DNA of 64,000 nt from Dakarella massiliensis. Its GTDB lineage: Bacteria > Pseudomonadota > Gammaproteobacteria > Burkholderiales > Burkholderiaceae_F. The notes under the pieces are model-generated. The model did no database searches and was not told where the DNA came from. It was given only the letters and a program-made list of their open reading frames with translations. Position numbers and translations under genes: made by a program. Below are positions 55,672 to 64,000 of the stretch, piece by piece; within the stretch, counting starts at the first letter, position 1; each line of letters starts with the position of its first letter. The stretch is taken from contig NZ_CVTY01000005.1 in the NCBI RefSeq assembly GCF_001182045.1, forward strand, positions 372,001-436,000, given 5' to 3'.

Positions 55672-56448
55672 TCAGGGCTCGAGACTGATATCGTCGTCGT
55701 AATTCCCGGCATCAGCCGCTGCGGGCTGTCCTGAAACGATGGCACGCAGTCCTGAGGCATTCAGAATCTGGACGTGCTTCTGATTCACCTGAATCAGGCC
55801 ATCGTGCGAGAAGCGGGAAAGCACGCGGCTCACGGTTTCCAGTTTCAGACCGAGATAGGAACCGATTTCGGCGCGTGTCATGCGGAGCACGAATTCGCTG
55901 CGGCTGTAGCCGCGGGCATCGAATCGCTGCGAGAGATTGAGAAGGAAAGCCGCCAGACGTTCCTCAGCGTGCATGGAGCCGAGCAGGAGCATGATGCCGT
56001 GCTGCCGGACGATTTCACGCGACAGAATCTTATGGAAATGGGCCCCCATCGAGCGGAGCGACGTCGTGACGTCCAGAACCCGGTCATAGGGCAGAACGCA
56101 GACCTCCGTGTCCTCCAGGGCGATGACGTCGCAGGAATGGACGTCACTTGCAATGCCGTCGAGACCGATCATCTCGCCAGCCATATGGAAGGCGATGACC
56201 TGTTCCCGTCCGTCACTCGACATTACGGTGCTCTTCAGGAAGCCGAGGCGGATTGCGTAAAGGCAGTCGAAATGGTCCGCGGCGCGGTAAAGCGCTTCCC
56301 CCCGCTTGATTCTCTTGCGGGTCGTGACCATGTCCTCAATGCGTTCAATTTCCTTGAGCGACAGCCGGAGCGGTAGGCAGAGTTCCCGCAGATTGCAGTT
56401 GGAACAAGCAACTCGAAGAGTCGACAAAGAAATGTTTGGAGTTGTCAT
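55672..56448 (-). CDS. fnr: FNR-type oxygen-sensing transcription regulator
   Basis: Global anaerobic regulator. From ATG 56448 (258 residues) the N-terminal cluster cysteines are C15, C18 and C24 (ACSNCNLRELCLP) with C106 as the fourth ligand, matching FNR. A cyclic-nucleotide-binding-like domain follows. The helix-turn-helix TRAEIGSYLGLKLETVSRVL has recognition residues E204, S207 and R208, the E-xx-SR pattern that reads TTGAx half-sites. It diverges from hemN with an FNR box between them. A GTG/ATG further upstream (to 56538) would add 30 residues with no homology. Confidence 0.94.
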   Translation of the reverse strand: MTTPNISLSTLRVACSNCNLRELCLPLRLSLKEIERIEDMVTTRKRIKRGEALYRAADHFDCLYAIRLGFLKSTVMSSDGREQVIAFHMAGEMIGLDGIASDVHSCDVIALEDTEVCVLPYDRVLDVTTSLRSMGAHFHKILSREIVRQHGIMLLLGSMHAEERLAAFLLNLSQRFDARGYSRSEFVLRMTRAEIGSYLGLKLETVSRVLSRFSHDGLIQVNQKHVQILNASGLRAIVSGQPAAADAGNYDDDISLEP

Positions 56449-56602
56449 CAGAGATGAATACCAGATTAAAAACAAGGGGGCTTCAGCACTGCTCAGAGCC
56501 TGGTCATACTCATATAAGCTCGGATCAGTACAATGCACATATTCCTGAAGAAGACCTGCGATAAATACCTACAAAAAAGCCTGGACGGTGTCGTTTTTGT
56601 TT

Positions 56603-56616
56603 TTGACGCTAGTCAA
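56603..56616 (+). promoter_or_regulatory. FNR box between fnr and hemN
   Basis: TTGAC-GCTA-GTCAA is a perfect palindrome, the same core as the box at 3338. Its centre (56609.5) is about 41.5 bases before a plausible start near 56651, with AATAAT-like -10 sequence near 56636-56642, the class II activator position for hemN. Confidence 0.78.
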
Positions 56617-56688
56617 GCAACTGGAACATAGTGGCAATAATATCAGGATCTTCTAACCTAGGTCATGCGTTTTTTTGGAGATACCTGC

Positions 56689-58089
56689 ATGAGTGATCTT
56701 TCTGCGAGCGGCGTGGAACTGCCGGACCTTGATTTACTGAAAAAATTTGACATCCCGGCTCCCCGCTATACCTCATATCCGACAGCTGACCGTTTTACTT
56801 CGGCGCTTACCGCCGAGGATTATGAAGAAGCACTCCGGAACCGCGAGAACGAAAAGAATAAGCGGGCACTCTCCGTCTACGTTCATATTCCTTTCTGTAA
56901 TGATGTCTGCTACTACTGTGGCTGCAATAAGATCGTGACGCGTGATCATGACCGCGCCACGGGCTATCTTGACGTTATCGCGAAGGAAGCCGATCTCGTA
57001 AAGCAGCATCTTACGGGCGACACCGAGATTGAGCAGCTGCATTTTGGCGGCGGCACGCCGACTTTCCTCACGAATGAAGAACTGGAGCGCGTGATGTCCA
57101 TCATCCGCTCCCGTTTCCCGCTGCAGAAGGGCGGTGAATTCTCGATCGAAGTGGATCCCCGCTGCTGCCCGAAGGATAAGGTTGAGAAGCTGGCTGAGCT
57201 TGGCCTCAACCGCATGAGCCTTGGCGTCCAGGATCTGAACCCCGATGTGCAGAAGGCGGTGAACCGTATCCAGCCCTACGAGCTTGTGCGTGACACCGTG
57301 AACAATGCCCGGGCCGCAGGCTTCCATTCCGTCAATATGGATCTCATTTACGGTCTTCCGAAACAGACCCGAGAGAGCTTCGCGGAGACGATCGATAAGG
57401 TGATCGAAATGTCGCCTGACCGTATCGCGCTCTACCACTACGCGCATCTCCCGAATCACTTCAAGCCCCAGCGCATGATCCTTAACGCCGATCTGCCGTC
57501 GACTCTCACCAAGGTCGAAATCATGTTTGACGCGATCCGCCGCCTCACCGCAAACGGATACCGCTATATCGGCATGGATCATTTCGCTAAGGAAAACGAT
57601 CCTCTCTCCATCGCTCAGAAGAACGGCACGCTGCAGCGGAATTTCCAGGGCTATTCAACCCGCGCTGACTGCGACATGGTGGCGCTCGGCGCTTCCTCCA
57701 TTTCGAAGGTCGGTAGAATCTACGCCTGCAACCCGCGCGATATCAAGCCGTACTATGACGCGATCAACAAGGGCCGCCTCGCGACGGTCCGCGGCTTCCG
57801 TCTCTCCGACGAGGATGAGCTCCGCTACTGGGTCATCATGCGGATCATGTGCCAGTTTGAGCTCGTGAAGTCCGAAGTGGAGCAGAAGTTCGGCATTGAT
57901 TTCGATAAGACCTTCGCCTGGGAGCTGAAGCATCTCGCTCACTACGAGAAGCATGAACTCGTGGAGCTTCATCCTGACCGCATCGTCGTGTCGCCGAAGG
58001 GGAAGATCTTTGTGCGCGCCGTGGCCATGCAGTTTGACCGCTATCTGCGCGAATCGGACCGTGCGGGCGGCTATTCGACAATTGCCTGA
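56689..58089 (+). CDS. hemN: Oxygen-independent coproporphyrinogen III dehydrogenase HemN
   Basis: Radical-SAM enzyme that makes protoporphyrinogen IX without oxygen. I start at ATG 56689 because GGAG lies 8 bases upstream (466 residues). The cluster motif is C70-x3-C74-x2-C77 (HIPFCNDVCYYCGCNK), with C79 as in E. coli. The glycine-rich FGGGTPTFL follows. The FNR box upstream predicts induction in anaerobiosis; haem made here would serve the tetraheme cytochrome. Confidence 0.96.
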   Translation: MSDLSASGVELPDLDLLKKFDIPAPRYTSYPTADRFTSALTAEDYEEALRNRENEKNKRALSVYVHIPFCNDVCYYCGCNKIVTRDHDRATGYLDVIAKEADLVKQHLTGDTEIEQLHFGGGTPTFLTNEELERVMSIIRSRFPLQKGGEFSIEVDPRCCPKDKVEKLAELGLNRMSLGVQDLNPDVQKAVNRIQPYELVRDTVNNARAAGFHSVNMDLIYGLPKQTRESFAETIDKVIEMSPDRIALYHYAHLPNHFKPQRMILNADLPSTLTKVEIMFDAIRRLTANGYRYIGMDHFAKENDPLSIAQKNGTLQRNFQGYSTRADCDMVALGASSISKVGRIYACNPRDIKPYYDAINKGRLATVRGFRLSDEDELRYWVIMRIMCQFELVKSEVEQKFGIDFDKTFAWELKHLAHYEKHELVELHPDRIVVSPKGKIFVRAVAMQFDRYLRESDRAGGYSTIA

Positions 58090-58205
58090 GGAAGCTCCTC
58101 TTAGGAGTTTCTCTCACCGCCCCCACTTCAGGTAACTGCGCATACGGGTTAGAATCAGCAAATTCATTGCTGCGCAGTTTTACCTGCAAAGAAATTACTC
58201 TGCGA

Positions 58206-58229
58206 AGGCGGAAGCTGATTCCGCCTTTT
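58206..58229 (+). terminator. Hairpin with T tract just before alaS
   Basis: AGGCGGAA / TTCCGCCT with a 5-base loop is followed by TTTTC. It lies 18 bases before the alaS start, so it may end hemN or attenuate alaS. Confidence 0.55.
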
Positions 58230-58246
58230 CAATACGGACCGTTTTA

Positions 58247-60886
58247 ATGAAATACATGACTGCCTCGGAGATAAGAAACGCTTATCTCCAGTTCTTTCAG
58301 AGCAAGGGACATACGATTGTTCCCTCCAGCCCCGTAGTACCTGAGGATGACCCGACGCTGCTGTTCACGAATGCTGGCATGAACCAGTTCAAGAACTGCT
58401 ACCTCGGTATCGAGAAGCGCGAGTACACCCGCGCGACGACCAGCCAGAAGTGCATCCGCGCCGGCGGCAAGCATAACGACCTGGATAACGTCGGCTACAC
58501 CGCGCGTCATCACACGTTCTTTGAAATGCTGGGCAACTTCAGCTTCGGCGACTATTTCAAGCAGGACGCGATTCCGTGGGCCTGGGAATTCCTGACGAAG
58601 GTTCTTGAGCTGCCGGAAGACCGTCTGTGGGTGACGGTTTACGTTGATGATGACGAGGCCTACGACATCTGGAACAAGGAAATCGGCATCCCCGCTGAAA
58701 GAATCGTCCGTATCGGCGATAACAAGGGCGGCAAGTACATGTCCGATAACTTCTGGATGATGGGCGACACGGGCCCCTGCGGTCCCTGCTCCGAGATCTT
58801 CTTTGACCGCGGTCCGTCGGTTCAGGGCGGTCCTCCGGGGAGCAAGGATGAGGATGGCGACCGTTATCTGGAAATCTGGAACCTTGTGTTCACCCAGTTC
58901 AACCGCGATGCCTCCGGCAAGATGAACCGCCTGCCGCATCCGAACATCGATACGGGCATGGGTCTCGAGCGTATCGCGTCCGTGATTCAGAACGTTCCGA
59001 CGAATTACGACATTGATCTGTTCCGCAATCTGATGGCTGCCGCCAAGGCCGCTGTCGAGAAGGCCGGTGCCACGGACGTGGAACCCGGTACGCCTTCTCT
59101 CAAGGTGATTGCTGACCACATCCGCGCATGCTCGTTCGCTATTGCTGACGGCGTGCTGCCGGGCAATGAAGGCCGCGCTTATGTGCTGCGCCGTATCTGC
59201 CGCCGCGCCATCCGCCACGGCTACAAGCTCGGTGCCCGCGCTCCGTTCTTCTATACGCTCGTTGAACCGCTCGCCCGTGAAATGGGTGATGTGTACCCCG
59301 AGCTCAATAAGCCGAACATCGCTCAGGTGATCAAGGCCGAGGAAGAGCGTTTCTTCCTCACGCTCGCGAACGGCATGGAGATTCTCGAAGACGCTATCGC
59401 CAAGACGACGAATGGCGTACTCGACGGCAACGTGGTGTTCAAGCTCCATGATACCTTCGGCTTCCCGGCTGACCTTACTGCTGACGTCTGCCGCGAAAAG
59501 GGCATCAAGGTGGATACGGACGCTTTCGACCGTTCGATGGAAGAGCAGCGTGCGAAGGCCCGTGCCGCTGGCAAGTTCAAGATTGCCGCCGGTCTGGTCT
59601 ACAACGGCCCGACGAACGAATTCCGCGGTTATCAGGAGCTCCGCACTGAAGGCTGCCGCGTCCTCGCGATTTATAAGGACGGCACCGATGTGACGTCCGC
59701 TGAAGCCGGCGATGATGCGGTTCTCGTGTTTGATAAGACTCCGTGCTACGCCGAAATGGGTGGTCAGGTGGGTGATCAGGGTGTGGCTGAAAACGCCTCC
59801 ACGATCGCTCAGATTCTCGATACGATGACGATCAAGGCCTCCGTGTTCGGCCACAGCTGCCACATTCACGAGGGTTCCGTGCATATCGGCGATATCTTCT
59901 CCGTGAGCGTTAACGCTGAACGCCGCGCCGCGATCGCCCGCAATCACTCCGTGACGCACCTGATGCATAAGGCGCTGCGCACGGTCTGCGGAGCACACGT
60001 TGCCCAGAAGGGCAGCCTGGTGACGCCGGAGATCACGCGTTTCGACTTTACGCACGATCACCCGGTTACCGCTGAGCAGATTGCGGAAGTGGAACAGCTC
60101 GTGAACGAGGAAATCCTCGCCAACGTCCCGACGAAGACTGAGGAAATGTCTGTCGAAGACGCGAAGAAGACGGGCGCCACGATGCTGTTCGGCGAGAAGT
60201 ACGGCAAGGAAGTCCGCGTTGTGTCGATCGGCTCCTCGAAGGAGCTCTGCGGCGGCACGCACGTGGCCCGTACGGGTGACATTGGATCCTTCAAGATCAT
60301 TTCCGAAGCGGGTATTTCGGCTGGCGTCCGCCGTATCGAAGCCGTGACGGGTATGAATGTGCTCCATGTCCTGCAGCAGAAGACCGCTCTCGTGAGCGAT
60401 CTCCAGCAGAACTTCCGCGGCGTGAAGGAATCCGAGCTGCCTGAGAAGGTGAGCGCCTGCATTGAGCAGATCCACTCGCTCGAGAAGGAAGTCGCCTCGC
60501 TCCAGGCGAAGATCGCCGCGAGCGCGAGCTCTGACATCGCTGAAAACGCCCGCGAAGTGAATGGCGTCAAGGTGGTGGCGGTTTCTGTGGACGGTGCCGA
60601 TGCCAATGCGCTCCGCGAAATGGCTGATAAGCTCCGCGATAAGCTGCACAGTGCTGTCGTGGTTCTCGCCACGAAGGATGGCGCCAAGCTCCAGCTCTGC
60701 GCTGGTGTCACGCCTGATCTCGTGAAGAAGGGACTGAAGGCCGGTGAACTCGTGAAGTTCGTCGCGGCTCAGGTCGGCGGCAAGGGAGGCGGAAAGCCTG
60801 ACTTCGCTATGGCCGGCGGTTCCGATGCTGAGGCTCTGCCGAAGGCTCTCGAGTCTGTTTACGGCTGGGTCGGCGAGCGCGCCTGA
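58247..60886 (+). CDS. alaS: Alanyl-tRNA synthetase
   Basis: Charges and proofreads tRNA-Ala. The 879 residues match the family length. Class II motifs are clear ([35 protein letters not shown]), then the editing domain with [12 protein letters not shown] and the zinc-binding CGGTHV, and the C-terminal oligomerisation region. ATG at 58256 is an alternative start. It is followed within 16 bases by the TusA-like gene. Confidence 0.96.
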   Translation: MKYMTASEIRNAYLQFFQSKGHTIVPSSPVVPEDDPTLLFTNAGMNQFKNCYLGIEKREYTRATTSQKCIRAGGKHNDLDNVGYTARHHTFFEMLGNFSFGDYFKQDAIPWAWEFLTKVLELPEDRLWVTVYVDDDEAYDIWNKEIGIPAERIVRIGDNKGGKYMSDNFWMMGDTGPCGPCSEIFFDRGPSVQGGPPGSKDEDGDRYLEIWNLVFTQFNRDASGKMNRLPHPNIDTGMGLERIASVIQNVPTNYDIDLFRNLMAAAKAAVEKAGATDVEPGTPSLKVIADHIRACSFAIADGVLPGNEGRAYVLRRICRRAIRHGYKLGARAPFFYTLVEPLAREMGDVYPELNKPNIAQVIKAEEERFFLTLANGMEILEDAIAKTTNGVLDGNVVFKLHDTFGFPADLTADVCREKGIKVDTDAFDRSMEEQRAKARAAGKFKIAAGLVYNGPTNEFRGYQELRTEGCRVLAIYKDGTDVTSAEAGDDAVLVFDKTPCYAEMGGQVGDQGVAENASTIAQILDTMTIKASVFGHSCHIHEGSVHIGDIFSVSVNAERRAAIARNHSVTHLMHKALRTVCGAHVAQKGSLVTPEITRFDFTHDHPVTAEQIAEVEQLVNEEILANVPTKTEEMSVEDAKKTGATMLFGEKYGKEVRVVSIGSSKELCGGTHVARTGDIGSFKIISEAGISAGVRRIEAVTGMNVLHVLQQKTALVSDLQQNFRGVKESELPEKVSACIEQIHSLEKEVASLQAKIAASASSDIAENAREVNGVKVVAVSVDGADANALREMADKLRDKLHSAVVVLATKDGAKLQLCAGVTPDLVKKGLKAGELVKFVAAQVGGKGGGKPDFAMAGGSDAEALPKALESVYGWVGERA

Positions 60887-60901
60887 TCGGAGTTTCAAGG
60901 G

Positions 60902-61159
60902 ATGAGTGAAACGGAAGCCCGTCTGCACGCCGACCAGGAGATTTCGGTCGACGGCAAGTGCCCCGAGCCCGTGCTGAAAAGCGCCCGGGCCCTGAGGGGA
61001 ATGCAGTCAGGAGACATTCTGAAGGTGATCTGCCTCGACCCGGTTTCTGTCCATGACCTGAAGGCGTTTTCTGATCAGACAGGGAACGCGCTTCTCGCGC
61101 AGGAAACGGAAGAAGCGGCCGGAGCCGTTCACTACATTCATTGGCTGAGAAAGCGCTGA
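60902..61159 (+). CDS. TusA/SirA-like sulfurtransferase
   Basis: Small sulfur-carrier protein. The 85 residues have the family CPxP motif near the start of the fold (DGKCPEPVLKSAR, C20), which carries persulfide sulfur in TusA. It lies 16 bases after alaS and ends at a terminator. The usual role is sulfur delivery for tRNA thiolation, but YedF-like relatives act elsewhere, so the pathway is not fixed by sequence. Confidence 0.85.
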   Translation: MSETEARLHADQEISVDGKCPEPVLKSARALRGMQSGDILKVICLDPVSVHDLKAFSDQTGNALLAQETEEAAGAVHYIHWLRKR

Positions 61160-61182
61160 TCAGCGTTTTTTCCAGCCCTGAT

Positions 61183-61221
61183 ACCCGGATGCTGCTTTGC
61201 TGCAGCTTCCGGGTGTTTTTT
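61183..61221 (+). terminator. Terminator after the tusA-like gene
   Basis: ACCCGGATGCTGC / CAGCTTCCGGGT stem (some mismatch) is followed by GTTTTTTT. A smaller hairpin at 61153-61172, overlapping the stop codon, also ends in T residues. Confidence 0.75.
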
Positions 61222-61471
61222 TATCCGTGGACGGAATTCCCGGTCAGGAGCGTCTCAGATTCCAAACTGAAGGTCTCCTGTAAATCTGAAAAATAAAAAT
61301 AGGGACAGGTTAAAAAATACAAGAATCTCATTTCAGGCCAGTCTAAGGCCGTTTTCTTTGAGATTTCAGCCGGTTCTGGCCGGAATGACGAGCCCTATCT
61401 GTTAAAATTAATGCCAACTTTTTTTGCTTGGCGGATGCATTTCCGGTCCGCCAATTTTCACAGGCTGGTTT
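61222..61471 (+). promoter_or_regulatory. gyrA upstream region with two inverted repeats
   Basis: About 250 bases without a gene. An inverted repeat AATCTCA / TGAGATT (61324-61365) encloses GGCC...GGCC. A perfect stem TTGGCGGA / TCCGCCAA (61428-61454) plus TTTT ends 17 bases before the gyrA ATG. A TAAAAT at 61403-61408 is a candidate -10. No recognisable riboswitch or small gene. Confidence 0.5.
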
Positions 61472-64000
61472 ATGGCGACAGACGAAAACGAAGGCAAGGC
61501 GAATCCGTCTTCCGGAGACAATTCCGGTTCCGAAATGGTTTCTCAGCTCCAGGAAGATATTCATCAGGTCAATATTTCCGATGAGATGGAGGAGGCCTAC
61601 CTCAATTACTCGATGAGCGTGCTGATCGGACGTGCGCTTCCGGACGCCCGGGACGGTTTCAAGCCGGTTCACCGCCGCGTGCTTTATGCCATGTGGCGCC
61701 TCGGCAACCGCCACGATGTTCCCTATAAGAAGTCGGCCCGTGTGGTCGGCGACGTGATCGGTAAGTACCACCCGCATGGTGATACCGCGGTCTATGACAC
61801 GATCGTCCGTATGGCGCAGCCTTTCTCGCTCCGCTATCCGCTCGTTGACGGTCACGGCAACTTCGGCACGATTGACCGCGACCCTGCGGCTGCCATGCGT
61901 TACACGGAAGTCCGTCTGAGCCGCATTGCGGAAGAGATGCTGACTGATATCGACCGTGATACGGTCGATATGACACCGAACTTTGACGGTACAGAAAAAG
62001 AACCGACGGTGCTGCCCGCCCGCTTCCCGCAGCTGCTGGTGAATGGCAGCCAGGGTATCGCGGTCGGCATGGCGACGAACATCCCGACGCATAACCTCGG
62101 AGAAACAATTGATGCGTGCCTCTACGCGCTGCATCACCCTGAGGCGAGCGTGGATGACCTGATCCGTTTCCTCCCGGCTCCTGATTTCCCGACTGGCGGC
62201 ATCATTTTCGGTCTCAGCGGTGTCCGTCAGGCGTACCGCACCGGCCGCGGCTCCATGCTGATCCGCGCCAAGATGCACGACGAAACCGATGACAAGGGAC
62301 ATACGTCTATCGTTGTGGACGAACTCCCCTACATGGTGAACAAGGCCGAACTGATCAAGAAGATCGCGGCCCTCCGGAGCGAGAAGAAGATCGACGGCAT
62401 TGTGGATCTCCGGGATGAGTCCTCTAAGGAAATCCGTATCGTGATCGAGCTCCGGCGCGACGCTCACACGGAAGCGGTCCGCAATAATCTCTTCAAGCTG
62501 ACCGAGCTTCAGACGACCTTCGGTATCAATATGGTGGCGCTGCTTGACGGCCGCCCGCAGCTGCTGAACCTGAAGCAGCTCGTGAATGCCTTTATTGGCC
62601 TTCGCCGCGAAGTGGTGGTGCGCCGTACCCGCTTCCTGCTTCGGAAAGCCCGCGCTGACGGCCATCTGCAGGAAGGCCTTGCCATCGCACTGGCGAACAT
62701 TGATGAATTCATCGAGATCATCAAGTCATCCTCCGACCGCGCCGAGGCCTGTGACCGCCTGATGGGCAAGGGCTGGAACGCGAAGATCGTGAACGAGATG
62801 ATCGGCTCCGTGGCAGGCAACTACCGTGACTACCGGCCGCAGGATGTGGAACCGAACAGCGGTTTCCGCTCGGATGGCCTCTACTGGCTCTCCCGCGTGC
62901 AGACGGAACGCATTCTCGATATGCGTCTCCAGACTCTCACCGCGACGCAGCAGGAAAGCATCATTGCCGCCTATAAGGAACTCTGCGCCCAGATTGCTGA
63001 CTACCTCGACATTCTCGCGAAGGATGAGCGTGTGGTGAAGATCATCGCCGATGATCTTCTCTACATCAAGGAAAAGTACGGCGATGCCCGCCGCTCGGAG
63101 ATCGATCCTTCCGGCGATCCGGATTTTGATGAGCTTGATCTGATTCCGAGAAAGGATGTTGTGGTCACGCTCAGCCGCGACGGTTACATCAAGAGCCAGG
63201 ATCTTTCTGATTACCAGGCCCAGCACCGCGGCGGCATGGGACGCAACTCCGGCAAACTCCGTGACGAGGATGCCGGCGATCAGCTGATTGTCGCGAGCAC
63301 GCATGACCAGATTATGTGCTTCACGAATCTCGGCAGGCTTTACCTGATCAACCACGCCTATATGGTGCCGGCCGGCAGCGCGGGCTCCAAGGGACGCCCG
63401 ATCCAGAATCTGATTTCGCTCCAGCAGTATGAGCAGGATGACGGCAACGGCGGCAAGGAAATGGTGTTCGAACGCGTAACGAACATCCTTTCGATCCCGA
63501 CCCCGGACGACAACCACTGTGTCTTCTTCGCGACAGCCCGTCTGCCGGTGCGAAACCAGCTCCTGAGGCTGAACCGTGATGAAGTGAAGCTTGAGGAACT
63601 GCCCGAGGATGTGCGTGAATCAATCCGAGCGGATGTGTGCTCTGATCGGGACGAAATGCCGGGACTTCCGGATGAGAAGTGGCGCCAGCTTTCACTCACG
63701 GATCTTCCGATCTCTGTGCAGACTGAGCTGAAGAATCTGACCGGATGGGATACGCCAGCGAAGGAAGAGGAGCGCCGCGCGAAGAAGAACAGCAAGACCT
63801 GGAGCATGATGAATATTCAGGATCTGCCGGAAGATATTCAGAGCCAGGCCCGTACGATCTGCGACAAGACGCTGAACGATCTCGCTGCAAAACACGGCGC
63901 TGAATGGGATGCTGTTACGCTCGGCGACCTCCCCGCTAAGGCCAGAAACGCGGCCCGCGAAGCCTTCCGTCTCACGCTTCTCAGTGACTTTGCCCGCGAG
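61472..64000 (+). CDS. gyrA: DNA gyrase subunit A with a repeat-bearing C-terminal insertion (3' end outside window)
   Basis: Breaks and rejoins DNA in the supercoiling reaction. From ATG 61472, 843 residues are visible and the frame is open at the window edge. The catalytic Tyr is Y144 (MRYTEVRLS); the quinolone-determining region has T105 where E. coli has S83, with D109 retained. The GyrA box reads QHRGGMG (584-590) rather than the usual Q[KR]RGGKG-like form. From about residue 694, after CVFFATA, the beta-pinwheel is interrupted by some 140 residues before [10 protein letters not shown] resumes the normal pattern (compare the family's TPLSDF). The block has four similar L-x-[DE]-L-P motifs, at 707, 742, 782 and 817. 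Confidence 0.95.
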   Translation, partial: MATDENEGKANPSSGDNSGSEMVSQLQEDIHQVNISDEMEEAYLNYSMSVLIGRALPDARDGFKPVHRRVLYAMWRLGNRHDVPYKKSARVVGDVIGKYHPHGDTAVYDTIVRMAQPFSLRYPLVDGHGNFGTIDRDPAAAMRYTEVRLSRIAEEMLTDIDRDTVDMTPNFDGTEKEPTVLPARFPQLLVNGSQGIAVGMATNIPTHNLGETIDACLYALHHPEASVDDLIRFLPAPDFPTGGIIFGLSGVRQAYRTGRGSMLIRAKMHDETDDKGHTSIVVDELPYMVNKAELIKKIAALRSEKKIDGIVDLRDESSKEIRIVIELRRDAHTEAVRNNLFKLTELQTTFGINMVALLDGRPQLLNLKQLVNAFIGLRREVVVRRTRFLLRKARADGHLQEGLAIALANIDEFIEIIKSSSDRAEACDRLMGKGWNAKIVNEMIGSVAGNYRDYRPQDVEPNSGFRSDGLYWLSRVQTERILDMRLQTLTATQQESIIAAYKELCAQIADYLDILAKDERVVKIIADDLLYIKEKYGDARRSEIDPSGDPDFDELDLIPRKDVVVTLSRDGYIKSQDLSDYQAQHRGGMGRNSGKLRDEDAGDQLIVASTHDQIMCFTNLGRLYLINHAYMVPAGSAGSKGRPIQNLISLQQYEQDDGNGGKEMVFERVTNILSIPTPDDNHCVFFATARLPVRNQLLRLNRDEVKLEELPEDVRESIRADVCSDRDEMPGLPDEKWRQLSLTDLPISVQTELKNLTGWDTPAKEEERRAKKNSKTWSMMNIQDLPEDIQSQARTICDKTLNDLAAKHGAEWDAVTLGDLPAKARNAAREAFRLTLLSDFARE
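63572..63978 (+). other. Inserted repeat region inside the gyrA C-terminal domain
   Basis: Two related modules about 75 residues apart. Unit 1 begins [17 protein letters not shown] (707) and ends with [12 protein letters not shown] (742). Unit 2 begins [16 protein letters not shown] (782) and ends with [12 protein letters not shown] (817). Within each unit the L-x-[DE]-L-P motifs are 35 residues apart. A Lys/Glu linker ([14 protein letters not shown]) joins the units. No known domain is recognised. The reading frame and codon use match gyrA, so a frameshift artefact is unlikely. Confidence 0.8.

Noticed and set aside
58244..60928. Leftward open frame of 894 codons
   Set aside because: It is antisense to alaS, which is unmistakable. 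The reverse frame is open because of codon bias, not selection.
61152..61172. Hairpin at the tusA-like stop codon as the main terminator
   Set aside because: The 6-base arms leave almost no loop; the better terminator is at 61183-61221.
63572..63978. Frameshift or misassembly explaining the GyrA insertion
   Set aside because: The frame is continuous, codon use is like the rest of gyrA, and normal GyrA sequence appears on both sides (ATA before, LLSDF after). Misassembly is not excluded but nothing in the sequence suggests it.

Overview
The window is about 64 kb of gene-dense, moderately GC-rich bacterial chromosome with about 55 protein genes, two tRNAs and a 6S RNA. It looks like a betaproteobacterium of the order Burkholderiales. 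The best guess is a Sutterellaceae-type gut anaerobe or microaerophile. The reasons are the bamE/fur/dapB, recN-nadK, methyltransferase-rnhA-dnaQ and zapA-6S RNA neighbourhoods, Gram-negative envelope genes (msbA, heptosyltransferase-like, bamE, lgt, eptA-like), an FNR/HemN anaerobic module, and a secreted FccA-like flavoprotein with an FMN-binding protein and ApbE. The family-level guess is inference. I see no insertion sequence, prophage, integron, plasmid or CRISPR array; this is core chromosome.

Layout. 1-7 kb: pepN (3' end cut by the window edge), a NapC/NrfH-type tetraheme cytochrome behind an FNR-like palindrome, then divergent modE / modABC around a ModE-like operator. 7-18 kb: purB, a DUF72 gene, and a mostly leftward block of purine (purC, purE, purK), cell-wall (murI, amiC), tRNA t6A (tsaC, tsaE), dgkA and fba genes. 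18-24 kb: tRNA-Thr(CGT), ilvD, lgt, 6S RNA, zapA and a ZapB-like gene, dapB, bamE, fur. 24-33 kb: eptA-like, recN, nadK, fabI, mltD, methyltransferase, rnhA, dnaQ, tRNA-Val(CAC). 33-50 kb: dnaE between two lipopolysaccharide glycosyltransferase genes, msbA-dcd-gcvT/ygfZ-like-sdaA, thyA, rng, sbcB, a double-domain Asp/Glu racemase and a 3-hydroxyisobutyrate-dehydrogenase-type gene. 50-64 kb: glnS, the fumarate reductase / FMN-binding protein / apbE cluster, fnr, hemN, alaS, a tusA-like gene and gyrA (3' end cut).

How the genes work together. The clearest physiological theme is anaerobic respiration in the periplasm. The proposed route is quinol oxidation by the membrane-anchored tetraheme cytochrome, transfer through a covalently flavinylated small FMN protein (modified by ApbE), and reduction of fumarate by a secreted flavoprotein. 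That flavoprotein has every FccA active-site residue at identical spacing but no haem domain. Two copies of the same palindrome, TTGAC-N4-GTCAA, lie upstream of the cytochrome and between fnr and hemN, so the FNR encoded here is a good candidate regulator. Molybdate uptake is present, but no molybdoenzyme lies in the window.

The most unusual observation is in gyrA. The C-terminal domain carries an in-frame insertion of roughly 140 residues built from two related ~75-residue modules (four L-x-[DE]-L-P-like motifs), placed inside what is normally a short beta-hairpin, together with an altered GyrA box. GlnRS carries a separate ~95-residue insertion inside its catalytic region. Both are in-frame in essential genes and neither matches a domain I recognise.
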